Part shown: positions 8,905 through 21,734 of the stretch, in pieces | Numbering within the stretch: position 1 is the stretch's first letter | Layout: each line of letters begins with the position of its first letter | Source: Isoetes taiwanensis | Lineage: Eukaryota > Streptophyta > Lycopodiopsida > Isoetales > Isoetaceae | Reading direction: 5' to 3' | Length of the DNA: 64,000 nucleotides | NCBI GenBank assembly: GCA_021234155.1 | Contig: JAJEKV010000054.1 | Span: 9,622,852-9,686,851 of the forward strand | The notes under the pieces: generated by a model | Database searches by the model: none | What the model saw: only the letters and a program-made list of their open reading frames with translations | What the model was told of the DNA's origin: nothing | Translations under genes and position numbers: made by a program

Positions 8905-11735
8905 TTCCGTCTATCTGCTGTATGCAAGATAATGATTATTACTCTGAATCAGAATCATATAAATGACATATTTATTTCCTTCCAACTTCTCAGATAAGTT
9001 ACTTCTAGTACGAAAATGGATCTTGGCCTACTGTTGATGACACGCTAGCATCTCAGGTCTTTTCAAAGCGTTTTATACTCACATGAACGAATCAAAACGA
9101 GATTTAATCTTTGCATATGCTTTGCTCGAGATTCAAAATCCAGAAAGAGACACATTGTTTACCTCACGAGAAACTTTATGGCGATTCCTTTACTTTCCAG
9201 CCAATTGCCGATTGCTTGCTAGCAGAAAGAACTTAGTTCGCACATACATAATCAAGCTAAACGAAATCTTATTTCCTTGCTAATAACTCCATTTTTTAAT
9301 GATATGGACCAACAGTGGACGCAATAAACTTCGACATGAAAACAGACAGCATCAATAGTGGTGCCATGAACTTACACACACATAGAAAACTATAAGTTAA
9401 ACATACTAAAGACCAGGCATGAAATAAAACGTGGGAGGGATATACTAGAGACATCCTTGTTGAGCGCAAGACATGGTCAAATTTTCAAAGAAATGTGGAT
9501 CATATTTTAGAAAATGAATCGGTATTTTTCTGCTTAAAGAAATAGAGCAGGATTCCCAGTGGATAAGATGAAATGCGATGGTTTTGAGATGTCTGGCAGG
9601 CTCATCGAAGGGCAGCAAAGTTTATGCCAAAAAACTCACGCTGCAAGATGCTGGAGCAAGTGTTGCAATTCTAACTGCCATAGCCATAGCCATAGCCATA
9701 GCCATAGCCATAGTGAAAAGAGCTTGAATTGAATATAAGCCCATAGGGATTCAGCTTTAATTACGTTTAACTAGAAATTTACACTACAGAGAAGGTATTT
9801 TTTTATTAGGAAAAGACGCCAAGAAAAAGCAAGGAATATTCGCTTGACGGTCTAAAAAGAAGAAAAGCATATCCTAGTGGGTGGGACACATAAAGAGTAG
9901 ATACATTTTCACATAAAAGAGGCGCCGCATCCCATATTTCTTACGTGGGCACAAATAATTTGTTATCTGTAAGGCCACTTGTTGTAACATGTTTATAATA
10001 GTAGGATAAATGAATAGATGGTATTTTAATGTCCACGAAGAAATCTTCAAACATATGGTATATACGAAACATACGATGAAGAGAATCTGTGTGGGCTGGC
10101 CCATCCCAATGTAAGTGCTGTCTTATTTGCATATGCCAACACGGATGCTTTCTTATTCTTGGATATACCCTTGCCCAAGAATCTTATCTATCATAGATAC
10201 GCATGTGTTTATACATCGAAAATATATTATTTAAATTATGAACTACGCTTCACTTTGTTTGTCGGATTGTCAATGTAAGAAGAAAATATTAGGTGGAGCT
10301 TGTTGCTTCCACACTAGAGGGACTTATGAGGTGACTCTTGAATAAATAAAAAGGTTGGTTCTTAGGATCCTAATTGCCTTAAAGATGGGATCTAAGACCA
10401 TAAGTATGGGATCTAGTTGCAAGCAATATGCTATTTTAACCCGTATCATATTTTCTCGATGCTCTAAAGAATTGTAACAATAGCGTCGCTTTTAGCTGAA
10501 CTTTAGCGTCGCTTTTAGCTGTCGGATGGGCATATTTGCCATTTATTCCAAGATCTGAACCGTATATAACAATCCTCGTTTGTGGGGTATGCATGTACAA
10601 GTTTTTGTATACTGTATATTAAGGTTTGCAAAATACTATAAGGTTTGAGAGAATGTACTTAATGGTGTTAATTTTGTACATGTATTATAACTATATTCTT
10701 GGGGCTCTCGCTGCCCTACGTAACCCCCCGTGTGAATATGCACCCAAACCAAAGGGGGTTTAAGGGGGATTTTAATTTAAATGTGTTAAGTGCAATGGTT
10801 TGTGTTAATAATGTTAATGGTAGTTGTGTATTTGTTATATTAAAAAAAATTTTGGGCCCTTCGGGCCCTAACTAAAGGAAACATAGGTAAACTTTATGGC
10901 CTGTTTATGTAAATATTGAAGTGCCAAGAAATATACACTATAGAGATTATTTATGTAAGTACATAAGTGCCAAAAAATAAACAAATGTAAGAATATGGTG
11001 ATTTGCCAGTTTTAAATAAAGATAAAACGGATAAAGAACATATGGAAACAATCAAGGGAACCATAATATGGTTTCATGTGGATGTGTATTAGGAAACATT
11101 ATCTCGCAATCGGGTTACACCTTCTTCATGTAGAACCATATAATAATAGTTCTCGTTGCAATATACAATATAAACAAAAAGTAGAGGACACAATTAATGT
11201 AAAAGTTTTTCTGACCTTGAATAGTGCCTTCACATGTGGATGCTAGGATTTGCTCTTAAATGTAGCCAAATTGAATAATAAAATATTTGATGAAAACCAT
11301 CACGTAAACTGGCAGGAGTTGCACAGTAACATTGTTCCAATAATTCTAATCTCTTTCATGTAGACATAAATGGCAAGATTTCTTACAAGCAATACAATAG
11401 AGATTTTCATTTGTACCAAAACGAGAATCCTTATTGATATTAGAATCCATCTCCTCCAAAAAAATCAAAATCTTCAACTTTTGCTTATATCTATGAAAAA
11501 TGAAAAACTCCATCTGTAAAAACTGGCTATAACAACATTATAGAGCAAGAGCGACTACATTGGTAACTACAGATGCTACATTTCTGACTTTAAAGCAGAG
11601 GCATTTCTAACTAAGTATACAGCAAATTGAAGATCATAAAGGAGCAAGATTACTGGAATCTGCCAAAGACAATTAAATGGCAACACCGGATGCACAAAAA
11701 CAGTTAACCAAAAGCACTTAATCAAAAGTACTTAG
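8905..11735. other. intergenic, no gene recognised
   Basis: AT-rich sequence without a convincing coding frame. It holds a (CCATAG) microsatellite at 9677-9713, two identical 18-base units TAGCGTCGCTTTTAGCTG at 10481-10498 and 10504-10521, and a short GC hairpin GGGCCCTTCGGGCCC at 10854-10868. Confidence 0.5.
9677..9713. repeat. hexanucleotide microsatellite (CCATAG)n
   Basis: About six perfect copies of a six-base unit. Confidence 0.9.
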
Positions 11736-12141
11736 CTAGTGAGGACAATCACGAGCAATGTGGCCAGGGTGGCTGCAACTGTTACAGATTGGACTATTTA
11801 TACAATCCCGTGCAAGATGTCCTGATCGCCGGTAGTTATTACGTGCCTTTTCATTAGGGCAATGTACGAGAGATATGGCGGTTCGATAGCAATTATTACA
11901 AAGGAGAGACTTTGGAAGCCCGGTCTCTGTCAGACAGACACCCTTTTGCAAGGTGTCCGGACTTGCCGCAGATGTTACAAAATGTGTTCATTGCGACATA
12001 AACTAGCAATATGACCGGGCTTCTTACAATTACGGCATAATGGTTCTCAGAGGGCAATCTGCAAAGAAGGTGGTCATCCACAAAACCAAAGAGATTTAGT
12101 GACTTCATTAAGAACTCATTGGAAGATGCATAATGAATCAT
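11736..12141 (-). pseudogene. decayed CCHC zinc-finger (CNBP-like) gene fragment
   Basis: Read on the minus strand, several C-x2-C-x4-H-x4-C knuckles of the plant nucleic-acid-binding CNBP-like type occur in series: CRNCKKPGHIASLC (one frame), CNICGKSGHLAKGC (second frame) and CNSCSHPGHIARDC (third frame), ending at a stop at 11736. Between them are two frame changes. In one knuckle both leading cysteines are replaced (ARNNYRRSGHLARDC), and another has lost the Gly-His core (CNNCYRTAISLVHC). Intact relatives bind RNA or single-stranded DNA. The lost ligands argue for a pseudogene. Sequence up to about 12730 may contain more of it but I cannot prove that. Confidence 0.65.
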
Positions 12142-15100
12142 ACGTAAAAAATACCTTGAAACTCCACAATTATTGCATACAACTTCGTTTGTACAACTTC
12201 GTTTGTTCGCTTTGAAGAAAAGGCAAAGACGGGCAGAGATTGTAACTAGTTGTAACTATGGATGCCGAAGTTATCATCCTTTGTCCGGACTCGTGGAAAC
12301 GGAAGGAAACAAGATGAAGATATTAGTCAGGCTTTGGAAAAAAGTGGTAAAAGCGGATCCCGGATCCCATCACCACACAAAGTCGACGGTTTAGGTGTTC
12401 TACCTTGTTTCGACCACCGCTTGCTCCGAGTCTTCTCAACCGCACAATGAAAGCAACTTCGATTTAAAGGGGATAAAACAAAGCATGATGGTCGAATGTT
12501 CCTCAAGATAACGCCTCGACAAAGGAGCAAGCTCAACCACGCCCACAACCCGATATGCAAGGATTCCAAATGACGAAGAACCTGTTAAGCCAGCGACGAA
12601 GAATCACAACATCTGACGCATCATCATCCCGGAGTCCTGAGATGTGGCTCCTTTGGCTTTGCCTTCCCGAGCCCTGAAAGAAGAAAATGTAACTCGAAAA
12701 TAACCCTAAAATACCTTTGTTCGATGCCTGCATGTTTGATTTTCAGATATGTAGAGAAATCATAGGTATGACCATTGAAAAATGCCACTAAATTTGGAGT
12801 GAGCGTATGTGCACTCTAGATGTACCGATTAGTACGTCTCATGGAATACTATTATCAAATCATATAAAAACCTTAGGAAAAAAAGTACAAAAATACAAAA
12901 ACAACCCCCTGTTATAATGCTACATATATGTTTTTTTTATCGAGTTGTGGTCTTCTACTTTAAGGATTCCTAAATCGAGTCAAACGTAGCTAAAGTTTAA
13001 TCTAAGTAAAGACTATTCATTAGGTTGACCATTTTCAATTAAGTAGAATATATGTTGTGGTATTCATCAAATGTGATAGAAACAAGATATTATGTTAAAC
13101 ATCAACATTATGCTCAAAGTAACTAGAGAAGATTCTTGTTGCAGTTATAAAGGACCGTGTTTCATTGGCATCACATAACTCCCACAACCACATTTGGAAT
13201 AGTATGCTAATATTTCATCTCATTGCTTTGGGCAAAAATTCTTGGAGCACTTATAACACACTATGTAACTTATGAGTATTTACAATTACTAGGCACTACA
13301 CATCGTCCTTGCTCAAAGAAAAGGATGGAATCTACTCTATAGGGGGACACCACAAATAAATGAGTAAATTATTGACATAACATATCATAAGAGGTATGCA
13401 TACCAACTCATTGTTCCTCATTATTAGTTCTTACTACACGAGATCACATGATTTGTTGTCCATTCATGCAAATGGATATGACTTTGTGGGTCCATATATA
13501 TCGATCAATATTCCAAAATATTTGAGGAATCTTCTAAAAACTAGCAAAGTGTGTGGCAAGCGTGTATCTTGGAATTTATAAAGACTTTTGAAGGCATATA
13601 TTTTATGAAGGTACATGATATGCATGAAGATTCCATTATCCATATAGATAAACATTCGAATTCTAACTTGAGAATTTGGAATCTGCTTCCATATCAAGTT
13701 TATTTTTACAAGAAATTTATCGCGACGGCCTTGCGGCCGCTGCGAACATTTCTCTTCTTTTTTTTTTTGACGAACATTTCTCTTCTTCAACCCACTGCAA
13801 AAGAAGTTTTGTGCTCAGTCGAATAGATCTCAATTTTGGACATCCTTGAGATGCGAAAGAACATGCAGGATTTGAACTTACAATACTCCAAGACTAGCAA
13901 TTGTAATATCTTTGTCTGTCCTAAACAAATGAATTTCGCAAAGGTGCAAAACATGAAGTGTTCAATTACAATACATTATCCATATCCTTTCATTGAAGAC
14001 ACTACATCTCCTAATCTTGCAAGTTTGAAGGGGTTTTATCACCCCTAGACAAAGTAGGGGTTGTTGAAAGTTGGTGGGGAGGGCCCAAAGCAACCACCAT
14101 GCCATTGGTGTGATTTGTCCTTTGCCATTTTGTGGCCATAGTATAGAAGTTGCAATTATAATATTACATATAATGCACAACTGGACTAACGTGTATGGCC
14201 AAGAGCAACAGTGTGGTCCAAAGGAGCATGTTAGATATGGAAAGATGAGCTAGGCCAGTAATGAAACTGAAAAAAAAGGTCTCACTAGAGAGGCTAAGAC
14301 TTTTAACCTTAGAATTAAAGTGAGATCGATTAATTTAAATGGAAGGATATGGTAGATGCTTAAGTTAATAAAAGAATCAAGTAGAAAACGAAGTCGTTTG
14401 AGAATGACTGAGGGGTTAGGCGTACTTTGTCTCTAAGTTCGACACAGAGAGTAGACAAATGGGATGTGGAGAGCATTTCAGAAGGGATTACAGGGGTAGA
14501 ACTTGTACCGACATAGCACATGGGAAAGGTTATTGCATGGGAAATGGCTTAGTATAATAGGGTGTAAGATTGTTGGAATGCAAAATTAAAAAAAAAAAAA
14601 GTGATGAGATTTGAAGCAAGAAATGAGGAATTCATTCTAGGTGAGTAGAACTCAACAAATTATTAAACAAAAAGATGAGGGCCAAAGTTTTATTCCATTA
14701 GACCTGATAAAATGGCTCCCGTGCAACGTGGCAGATGCCACGCCCGACCGACGATGTAGATCTTACCCCTACTCTTATATTACATGATCTTTGGATATAT
14801 GATCAAAGTATTGTTTAAAATCTCGTGCACCGGCCATAAGTAGGATCATGTATCAACCTGCCATAATGAGGTTCTGACTATTCAAACATTCTAGAATGAC
14901 ATGGATTTTCAAATAATGACAACGTGAGATTGACGACGGCATTGTGCATTTTTGTTGTTTGTTAAAGGCATCCGAAGAGGCTTAGTAATGCTTTTATTGA
15001 GAACGATTATGCAAACAATTGCATTACCTTAGAGCATGTTTGCAAAAGAATTAATGTAGAAACCACAATCCCCTAGTAGATGACAAATCACTTGCAACTA

Positions 15101-16645
15101 TACACAGCTAATTGTAAAACCATCCAAGTATTATACGGGAAGCTTTCTGTTACATGTATCCCGATGTGGTATTTTGCGCTTAATAAATCATCAGAATAAC
15201 ATAGAAGCATTCCATATAATATATGGTATGTCAAAGGCTGGTCAGAAAGGGCATCATCTTCTGCCTCTGCAACCCCTATAATACGCAAGTTCAGGCTCCT
15301 AGTATCATCAATGAATTAAAATTACAGCAGGGATTTAAACCCTCTATCCAAATGCAACTGGACATAGACACAACTAGTGTCTTATCTGGGGGAGAGGAGA
15401 CCACCATCATCATGGAGCATCTGTAGCCCCAAGTCATTATGTGGCAGTCAGACTCAAATGCAAACTAAATTATCAAAATAAAAAGGAGACCTATGGGATA
15501 ATTTGAGGCCAAAGTCGAAGAAGGTAGAGCTGTTTGAACCTGCCAAACCAAACATTGTCTACTTATACAATGGATGGTCAAGGCATTTTTGGAAATCTTA
15601 ATCAGGTGCTCAGAATGAAAATGTTGTACAGAGAATTTAGAATAAATCTGTTCTAAGTCCTTATGTAATAGCCAATAACAGGTTCGAATGCACACAAATT
15701 ATCAAAATGAAAATACGTGTCTCGCATAGTTAGAGTATGGATGTCTTATTACATCCTCAAAAGGCTGCATAGAGAACTTAGAATATAATATGTTCTAGTT
15801 CTTTTTCCCTACATCTATTCCAGACTTGGAATTGTTAGGAACATAAGGAATGTATGAATCAAATAAATAATTGTGTCAATGTTCAGACATATTTTGCTTC
15901 TTCTAACGCCTCAAACCTGATGTTTGGCTTAAATCGTCTTAATCTGCATTGCACCAAACACTTCACTTAATTTATCAAGCAAGCACACAATAGATGCTAC
16001 CAGGTTTCACCAAAATGTTTCCGTGTGTGCACGTTTCAGTCAAAGATAAAAGCTGTACAAATACGCAAAGCAGATGGATTGTACCACCTGCAGCTATGAG
16101 AACACCAGAAAATCTGAATCGGCCAGAAGTACATAAAATAAAAGAACGGACATTATATTAGAAAGAAGTATTACCGTCCCTTTTATGTCTGGCATGTCAA
16201 GACAGAGGCCAAAGAGGAGAAATAAGCTGCTCCTAACTCCATGGTCTCACAGCTATACCCCCAGAATACCCTGATTATTGACACTATAATTATGGTCTCA
16301 TTGTAAAATGGCAGTTAATCTAAAATTCAGCTCATTAAACAACATATGCTGGGCATAAATCAAATGCATACGTACCTGGTTTTGCCACTTCAATCTTCAA
16401 CACAGAAAAAGTAAGCCTTGCATCAGATAGGTGGCGTATATTTTGCAAATGCCTTGAAATATCTCGTTAACAACAATACTGAGCAATTTGTTTGAAACAT
16501 TGCTTACGTTGTTCATGGACATGTATTGGCAACTCCGCCTCAAGCACATGTACTCTGCAAACGAACAGTAAGACTTTCTATCTAGAAAAGACGAGTATTC
16601 TATCTAGCCTCAAGGGAAAAAACAGCGAGGTGGGTGTATACTTAC
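12142..16645. other. intergenic, no gene recognised
   Basis: AT-rich noncoding sequence. It includes a dispersed repeat at about 12800-12930 that is related to about 30405-30530, and a short duplication of CGAACATTTCTCTTCTT at 13743-13790. Small possible exons near 16390-16560 (minus) may belong to the RbcX-like gene but could not be joined in frame. Confidence 0.45.
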
Positions 16646-18059
16646 TTCAAGTATCCTTAATGCTGAAGCAGACAAAATAGCACGCGGGTAAACATAGAAA
16701 AGATTACATGCAAGTCAAATGGCTATCAGAAAGAACATTGTTACTAATAGGAAACACTAAAGGCCTCCAAACTACATACCAAGCCCCTTACGATGAGTGG
16801 ACTCGCATTAATGCTGCACAGAAATGATCTCCATTTTTCAATGGAGTCTGATTAACAAAGTTTAAAATGAAACGCACTAATTTGCTCAAAACGCACTTCA
16901 AAAGGAATCTTTGAAAGATTCCCTAAAATCCCCCCAAAAAGGTCCCTTTTCATGGTATATTTGTGACAAGTGTGACAATTTGAAAATTTTAGGCATCATT
17001 TTTGAGGGGGGGGTGTGAACTTAGCTTCCATTCAAAATTGTTTGACATCCCTTTTTGGCCGCAACCCCTCAGAAGTTTACCTATTTATTTACAAAATATT
17101 TAGGAAAGGGTAAGGCAGACGAATACTTCACTGCCAGAGAAATGTGCATGGTGCCCACTGCTAGATGTAATTGTGATGAATATGCTCAACATTGCTAAGG
17201 AGATTGACTATCTCCTGAGCATCACCATGTTGTAGATTGGTATGTGCGTTCAAAAATACATCTCCGAGAATAAAAAAGGAGGGCATGTAATCACATGGCT
17301 TCATTACTTCAACTTTTGTATCCTCGGTATAAATTTATACTGCATCATCAACTAAAACTTCAGCTTAACTACAAAATATCGTGGATGTATTGGTAATTGT
17401 AATACTATGTGATGCAAAAACAATGGTTTGTCATTCAAGAAGTTTGTTCAACTGCCTCCCAATGTGTTTTAAGGTCCATTAGGACGTTCAGCCAAAATGG
17501 TTATGAAATAACAAATTTCCTGTCTTCTAAAACAGCTAATATAAAAATTTTCAGGGACAAGGTACAAAAGCATCTAATTTCTTCATACGAATTTGCCCCA
17601 TAGTAAATCTTTGAATTTCATTGTAGTTCTTCCCCCCTCTACAATGGGATTTTTTGTGTGTGTATGTTTTTCCTTAATATTAAGTCTTCTTAAAATGTCT
17701 GTTTTCACGAGCAGTTTTATAAATCTTTGGACTAAAGGTAATAAAAAGGCCCTTTTTAGAGGGATTTCAGAATTTTATAAATTTTCAGAAGGAATCTTTC
17801 AAACGCACTTCTTAAATAAGTGCGTTTCATTTTAAACCTTGTTGATTGACAAATTCCATAAGCTCTTTATAACCTTCTGTATTGTAATCCTGCATTAGAT
17901 GATATTTCTATCAATGCACCACAAGAAAGAAACACCAACTTAAATGAGAGATATATTTACTTACCTCCAATTGAGCAAGAACAATCTTAAGCGCAACATA
18001 TGTGAAGAAATTATTGAGGGTATGTGCTGCCTGCCCTTCAGGTGATTTTCCCCCAAATC
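16646..18059 (-). pseudogene. RbcX-like Rubisco assembly chaperone, broken by an insertion
   Basis: Three exons on the minus strand resemble plant RbcX: 18059-17965 (FGGKSPEGQAAH, then FFTYVALKIVLAQLE), 17889-17843 continuing at 16854-16780 (DYNTEGYKELMEFVNQ, then GDHFCAALM), and a 17-base micro-exon 16662-16646 (ALRILE). Borders are GT-AG and phases fit. RbcX binds the large-subunit C-terminus and helps assemble Rubisco in the chloroplast stroma. A 988-base element interrupts exon 2 after codon Q. Just past it, near 16795, the frame needs a two-base gain or one-base loss to reach the conserved ST-H-RKGL run. The transit peptide and last exon are not resolved. It could be a dead copy or a gene with consensus errors. 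Confidence 0.65.
16855..17842. mobile_element. 988-base inverted-repeat element inside the RbcX-like exon
   Basis: The ends are inverted copies of ACAARGTTTAAAATGAAACG (about 24 bases, one mismatch). The flanks carry a 5-base duplication TGATT (16849-16853 and 17843-17847), with a sixth base mismatched. A second pair of inverted motifs (ACGCACTTC ... GAAGTGCGT) lies just inside. No transposase is encoded. The superfamily is unassigned. Confidence 0.7.
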
Positions 18060-18235
18060 CTGGATATTGGTATGTTAACTCATGGCATTATAATACTTAA
18101 CTAAAAAAGGCTAAGAACCCTAACCTTTACCTACCTGTATGGAACTTCAGTGGCACTTGGATCTTGAAGCTTGGCCTTTTTCATGCGGATTCATACCTTC
18201 TGCCAAATGTCGGCGCTCAAAATCTCTCTCAATTA

Positions 18236-18560
18236 GGCTCAACATTGTAATCCCTGTAATTTCGCAAGAAAGTCGTATCATCAAGTGCTTTCTTTACCAA
18301 AATATTAGCATATTTTGGATTTGTCCGCAAGAATCTTGGCTCTTCCACGATCTGGCGCATAACAGGATCTGATACAATAGCTTGAATCTCAGGATCTTGT
18401 AGAGATTTTGGCTGCCTTCGATTGCTCTGTCCAAATGATGGTCGGCTGCCTGAATCTTCCCTTAAAACCTGGTTGGCTGCTTCTCTGAATGCTCCATGCC
18501 TGGTCTGATCCAGAATGCCCTTTCCGGTCTGCTGCCTGCCCTCTCTGATTCGAAATTGCC
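18236..18560 (-). other. possible coding exon with an STI1-like run
   Basis: A minus-strand frame reads LQDPEIQAIVSDPVMRQIVE and then a short helical segment before a stop near 18236. The spacing recalls the STI1/HOP repeat (DPE-Q-I--DP-MR). It lies between the RbcX-like exons and an antisense LINE. I could not join it to any neighbour in frame, so it may be a gene fragment. Confidence 0.3.
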
Positions 18561-18604
18561 CTATTTTTTTCTTTCCCTATTTTTTCCTTTCGGAAATATG
18601 TGGC

Positions 18605-19593
18605 AAAATTAGAGGCAAGCATCAGCTTCGAATATGCCTAAAGAATCTTGACCTTGAGAATTATACATGTTAAGATATGATAAAGTCTTTCCAACAAGAT
18701 CAAATTCATCTAAATCGAAATTGAAATTCCAAATTATCTTGATTTTGGTTATTTTTATTACTTTTGCACAAACAACAATCCAGGGTTTGTTTGCCAGCTC
18801 ACGAATTGGAACGACCCACTTTCTTAGCCAGATCAGCCCGTCTGCATACCAACCTTTATTCATTGTTGCTTTCAAAGCCAGCTTTGGATAATTTTTCATG
18901 TCTAAGCTTCCTAGCCTGCTCAGATATGTTAAGTATTGGCATATAGCCTCACATTCTAACTGCATCAGCCCACATTCTGGTAAGATCATCTCATATGTAT
19001 AAACTTTTTCTGTATTCTTTCAATTTTTTTCCATAGCTGCAGTGAAAGTCCAGGCCCCTAGACTTTCATAGCCATACAGAACCACCGACTGTACCAATGA
19101 TAAGTGTTCTCTTGAGTCCAAAATTCCAAATATCAGCTTTTAGACACTGCTTTTGCAAGGCAAATAATGCTTTTATCCTTCTGTTTACCCTTTGCTCTAC
19201 TATGCGATAATACTTATATTAGTGATCTCCGTCAATTCCCCTTTATAAGTGAATGCATAGTTCTTATCTAGATTTGCCCAAAGATCATAATCTTAGTCTT
19301 TCCAAGATTAACCTTCATACCTATTTCATCACAGAATCTCCATAATATGTTCAAGTGTTGTTGCATACTTTGCTTGCTTCTAGACAACAACACGATATCA
19401 TCAGCATATAGTAAAAGAAGAATGACATACCTTGCAAGCTAAATGCCATCCCTCCCCTGCATGGAGATCCATCTCTCTAAGTCATCAATAAATATACCAA
19501 AGAGTGTAGGTGAAAGAGGGCATCCCTGCTTAATGCCAATATTGCTTTCCACCTGCTCTGTACATTGACAATCAAACAGAAAAGATAGCTTCA
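18605..19593 (-). pseudogene. antisense LINE, 3' half (RT palm and C-terminal part)
   Basis: On the minus strand the RT core is readable (IGIKQGCPLSPTLFGIFIDD, then LLLLYADDIVLLS, then MKVNLGKTKIM) from about 19550 to 19250, with stop codons. Post-RT sequence continues to about 18630. The YADD box is the catalytic motif of non-LTR RT. Its N-terminal half lies at 20656-20945, separated by a sense-strand LINE. Confidence 0.8.
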
Positions 19594-20655
19594 ATAGCAC
19601 CAGCCAAGACCCCAACCCTCACTTATCGTGGCCAAAACGTTGAAGTGGTGTCTGCTTACAAATATTTGGGGGTGGAGTTCTCTTCAGCCATGAACTGGGA
19701 CAATTTCATCCGGCTGCACGCCACAGCAGGTTGGAAGGCACTCTATGCAATGCAGAATAATAGCCACAAGGCAGAGCTCTGTGATTGGGCCCACCAATCG
19801 CACCTATTCAAGGTGCTAGTAGAACCTGTGCTTTTGTATGGGGTCGAGGTGTGCGGCCTGGTGATTTCCCTCGCCACCTGGAATGACTTGGAGCAGGTGC
19901 AGAAAGCTTTCTTGGCACGGGCCCTGGGGGTGAAATCCAGAGTCCTATACCAGATACTGTTGCAGGAAACATGTTTCTTGCCTCTTCAAAGGGGGGCCCT
20001 TGACAGACACATCGTCTTGGTCAGCATGGACGATACTCGTCTCTGTAACCTTGCTTACACTGTGGCAATGGGGCCTCAACGCCTAAAAGCCTGCTGGAGG
20101 GAAAAGAGAGCTCAATGGCTGGCCAGATGGAATGTGCAGGAGCACAGGTGCATCCGAGTGCAAACGGAGGCAGATCGCCACAGTCTCAGACAATGCCTTG
20201 ACACATGCTTCCTCAGCAAGCTATAGGATGCCAGCACCATTGAACAGGTCAAGACGACACATTATCAACGCCACATAAATCCCATGTTGGGGCGGGGCCT
20301 ATGATGACATTCGGATACGCGATTCTGAGCTGGTCCGTCCTGGCCAGCCCCTGCGTGAGATGCTGAGCACGGGCTCGGTACGGAGGTTGGGATCATACCT
20401 TCAAGAGATCATGGATCGCCGAGATCAGCTCAGTCCTCGGGCATTACCTGATACGTGTACATATTTCTTTCCCCCATGATATATATTTGTATTTGTATTT
20501 GTACAGTTTGAGCAAACCTATTCTTGTCACGGGGGCGGGGGGGAGGGAAGGGAGGGGGGTTAACCCGGACAGTAATATGCTTGCTGCGCCTCCTGTTTGG
20601 GTTCCATAGGCCAAATGGTCTCCGTGATGATAAAAACTCTATTCTATTCTATTCT
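19594..20655 (+). mobile_element. 5'-truncated LINE fragment, sense, inserted in another LINE
   Basis: The fragment enters just after the RT core (VVSAYKYLGVEFSSAMNWD) and continues in one frame to 20226. It closely resembles the minus-strand LINE ORF at 38879-39884. It then loses the zinc-knuckle region and ends with the same 3' untranslated tail (TTAACCCGGACAGTAAT) and short ATTCT repeats (20635-20655). 5' truncation and a simple-repeat tail are typical of LINE insertions. Confidence 0.8.
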
Positions 20656-20945
20656 ACTCTTATTATATAATATCCGCGCCGCGTTTCTCAATTGCACCGG
20701 CACATTAATGTTTTAAACTCTCCCACAAATTGCTCCTAGGCACCATATCAAATGCCTTAGAGAAGTCTACAAAACCCGCAAAAAGTGGTTTTCGAGTCTT
20801 CTTAACTGTATCCATCATAGCTCTGAATGTGACCAGGTGATCTATGGTGCATTTTTTGGGTCTAAAACCCGCTTGGCCCTTAGCCGCAGCTCAGCCCATG
20901 TACTAATCTTATGCTCAAGAACAGTGGCAAGAAGTTTTGCTAATA
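20656..20945 (-). pseudogene. antisense LINE, RT N-terminal part
   Basis: The minus strand reads KGQAGFRPKKCTIDHLVTF, then FVDFSKAFDMVPR, the conserved RT stretch that precedes the segment resumed at 19593. Together they show one LINE split by the sense insertion. Confidence 0.75.
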
Positions 20946-21734
20946 AAAGTATTATTTATTAACGTCGTGCATCCATAGCACAAATCTAGAACATAGAAAT
21001 TCTATTCTAAAATATCTATCTATCTATCTATTGGCAGTAATTTTTTCTGTGTCTATTGCTAATGTCACATGTACATGTCAATATGAAGGGATAGACGTCA
21101 AAATTTCAAAAACTAAGGGTCACATGATAGTTTTTGACATGAAGAGCTTCATGTCAACGTCTATCCATTCCACCGGCTTCCTCTTCGGCTGAAGGAGTCC
21201 ATGTTGACATGAAGCCTTTTTATTTTGACACGTTGCAAATCTTGGAATAGATCAACCGTCTAAATTAAGGAAGTTTCTTTGAACGGTTCATAGCTTTTTG
21301 ACGTGGCATTTCCTTTGAAGATGAACATGCGACCCCAACCTTTTATAAGCATTCAAGTCGACATGAAAGACGTCATGTCAACATCTTCATGTGACCTGGC
21401 CCTAAGTTGCAACATATCTAAAACAAATATTGTAACAATCGAATGTAAAAGGAGTTTTATCCAAAATCATGCGTTCAAATCTCGCATGTTTATAAACATA
21501 TTTGATATGGTGTCAAACTGATACAATTTCACTACCAAGCGGGGAACCAACCTCATAGGTTTGAAACCTCATAGGTTTGAAGGGCCCAATAAATTTCTTG
21601 TACATTCAAACATTGGGCCTCTGCTGTCAGGACCAGCTATAGAACATCTGTTGATTTGTGTGGGACATTCCAAGTTTAACGGTAAAGAAGTACATTTTGA
21701 TAAGTTAGTATCTTGGCATCGTTGCTGCAGCGCC
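20946..21734. other. intergenic, USP gene 5' flank
   Basis: Contains a short TATC microsatellite near 21018-21041 and a stem with nine-base arms GACATGAAG / CTTCATGTC near 21135-21155. Several scattered CTTCATGTCAAC motifs occur up to 21400. An open frame runs in phase into the USP start from 21561 but shows no conserved sequence, so I treat it as leader. Confidence 0.5.

Noticed and set aside
10854-10868. GGGCCCTTCGGGCCC hairpin as a transcription terminator
   Set aside because: It is a bacterial-type logic in a plant nuclear context, and no gene ends nearby.
13725-13765. GC-rich GCGACGGCCTTGCGGCCGCT patch as an origin or regulatory island
   Set aside because: It is a short isolated patch beside a local duplication, with nothing else supporting a function.
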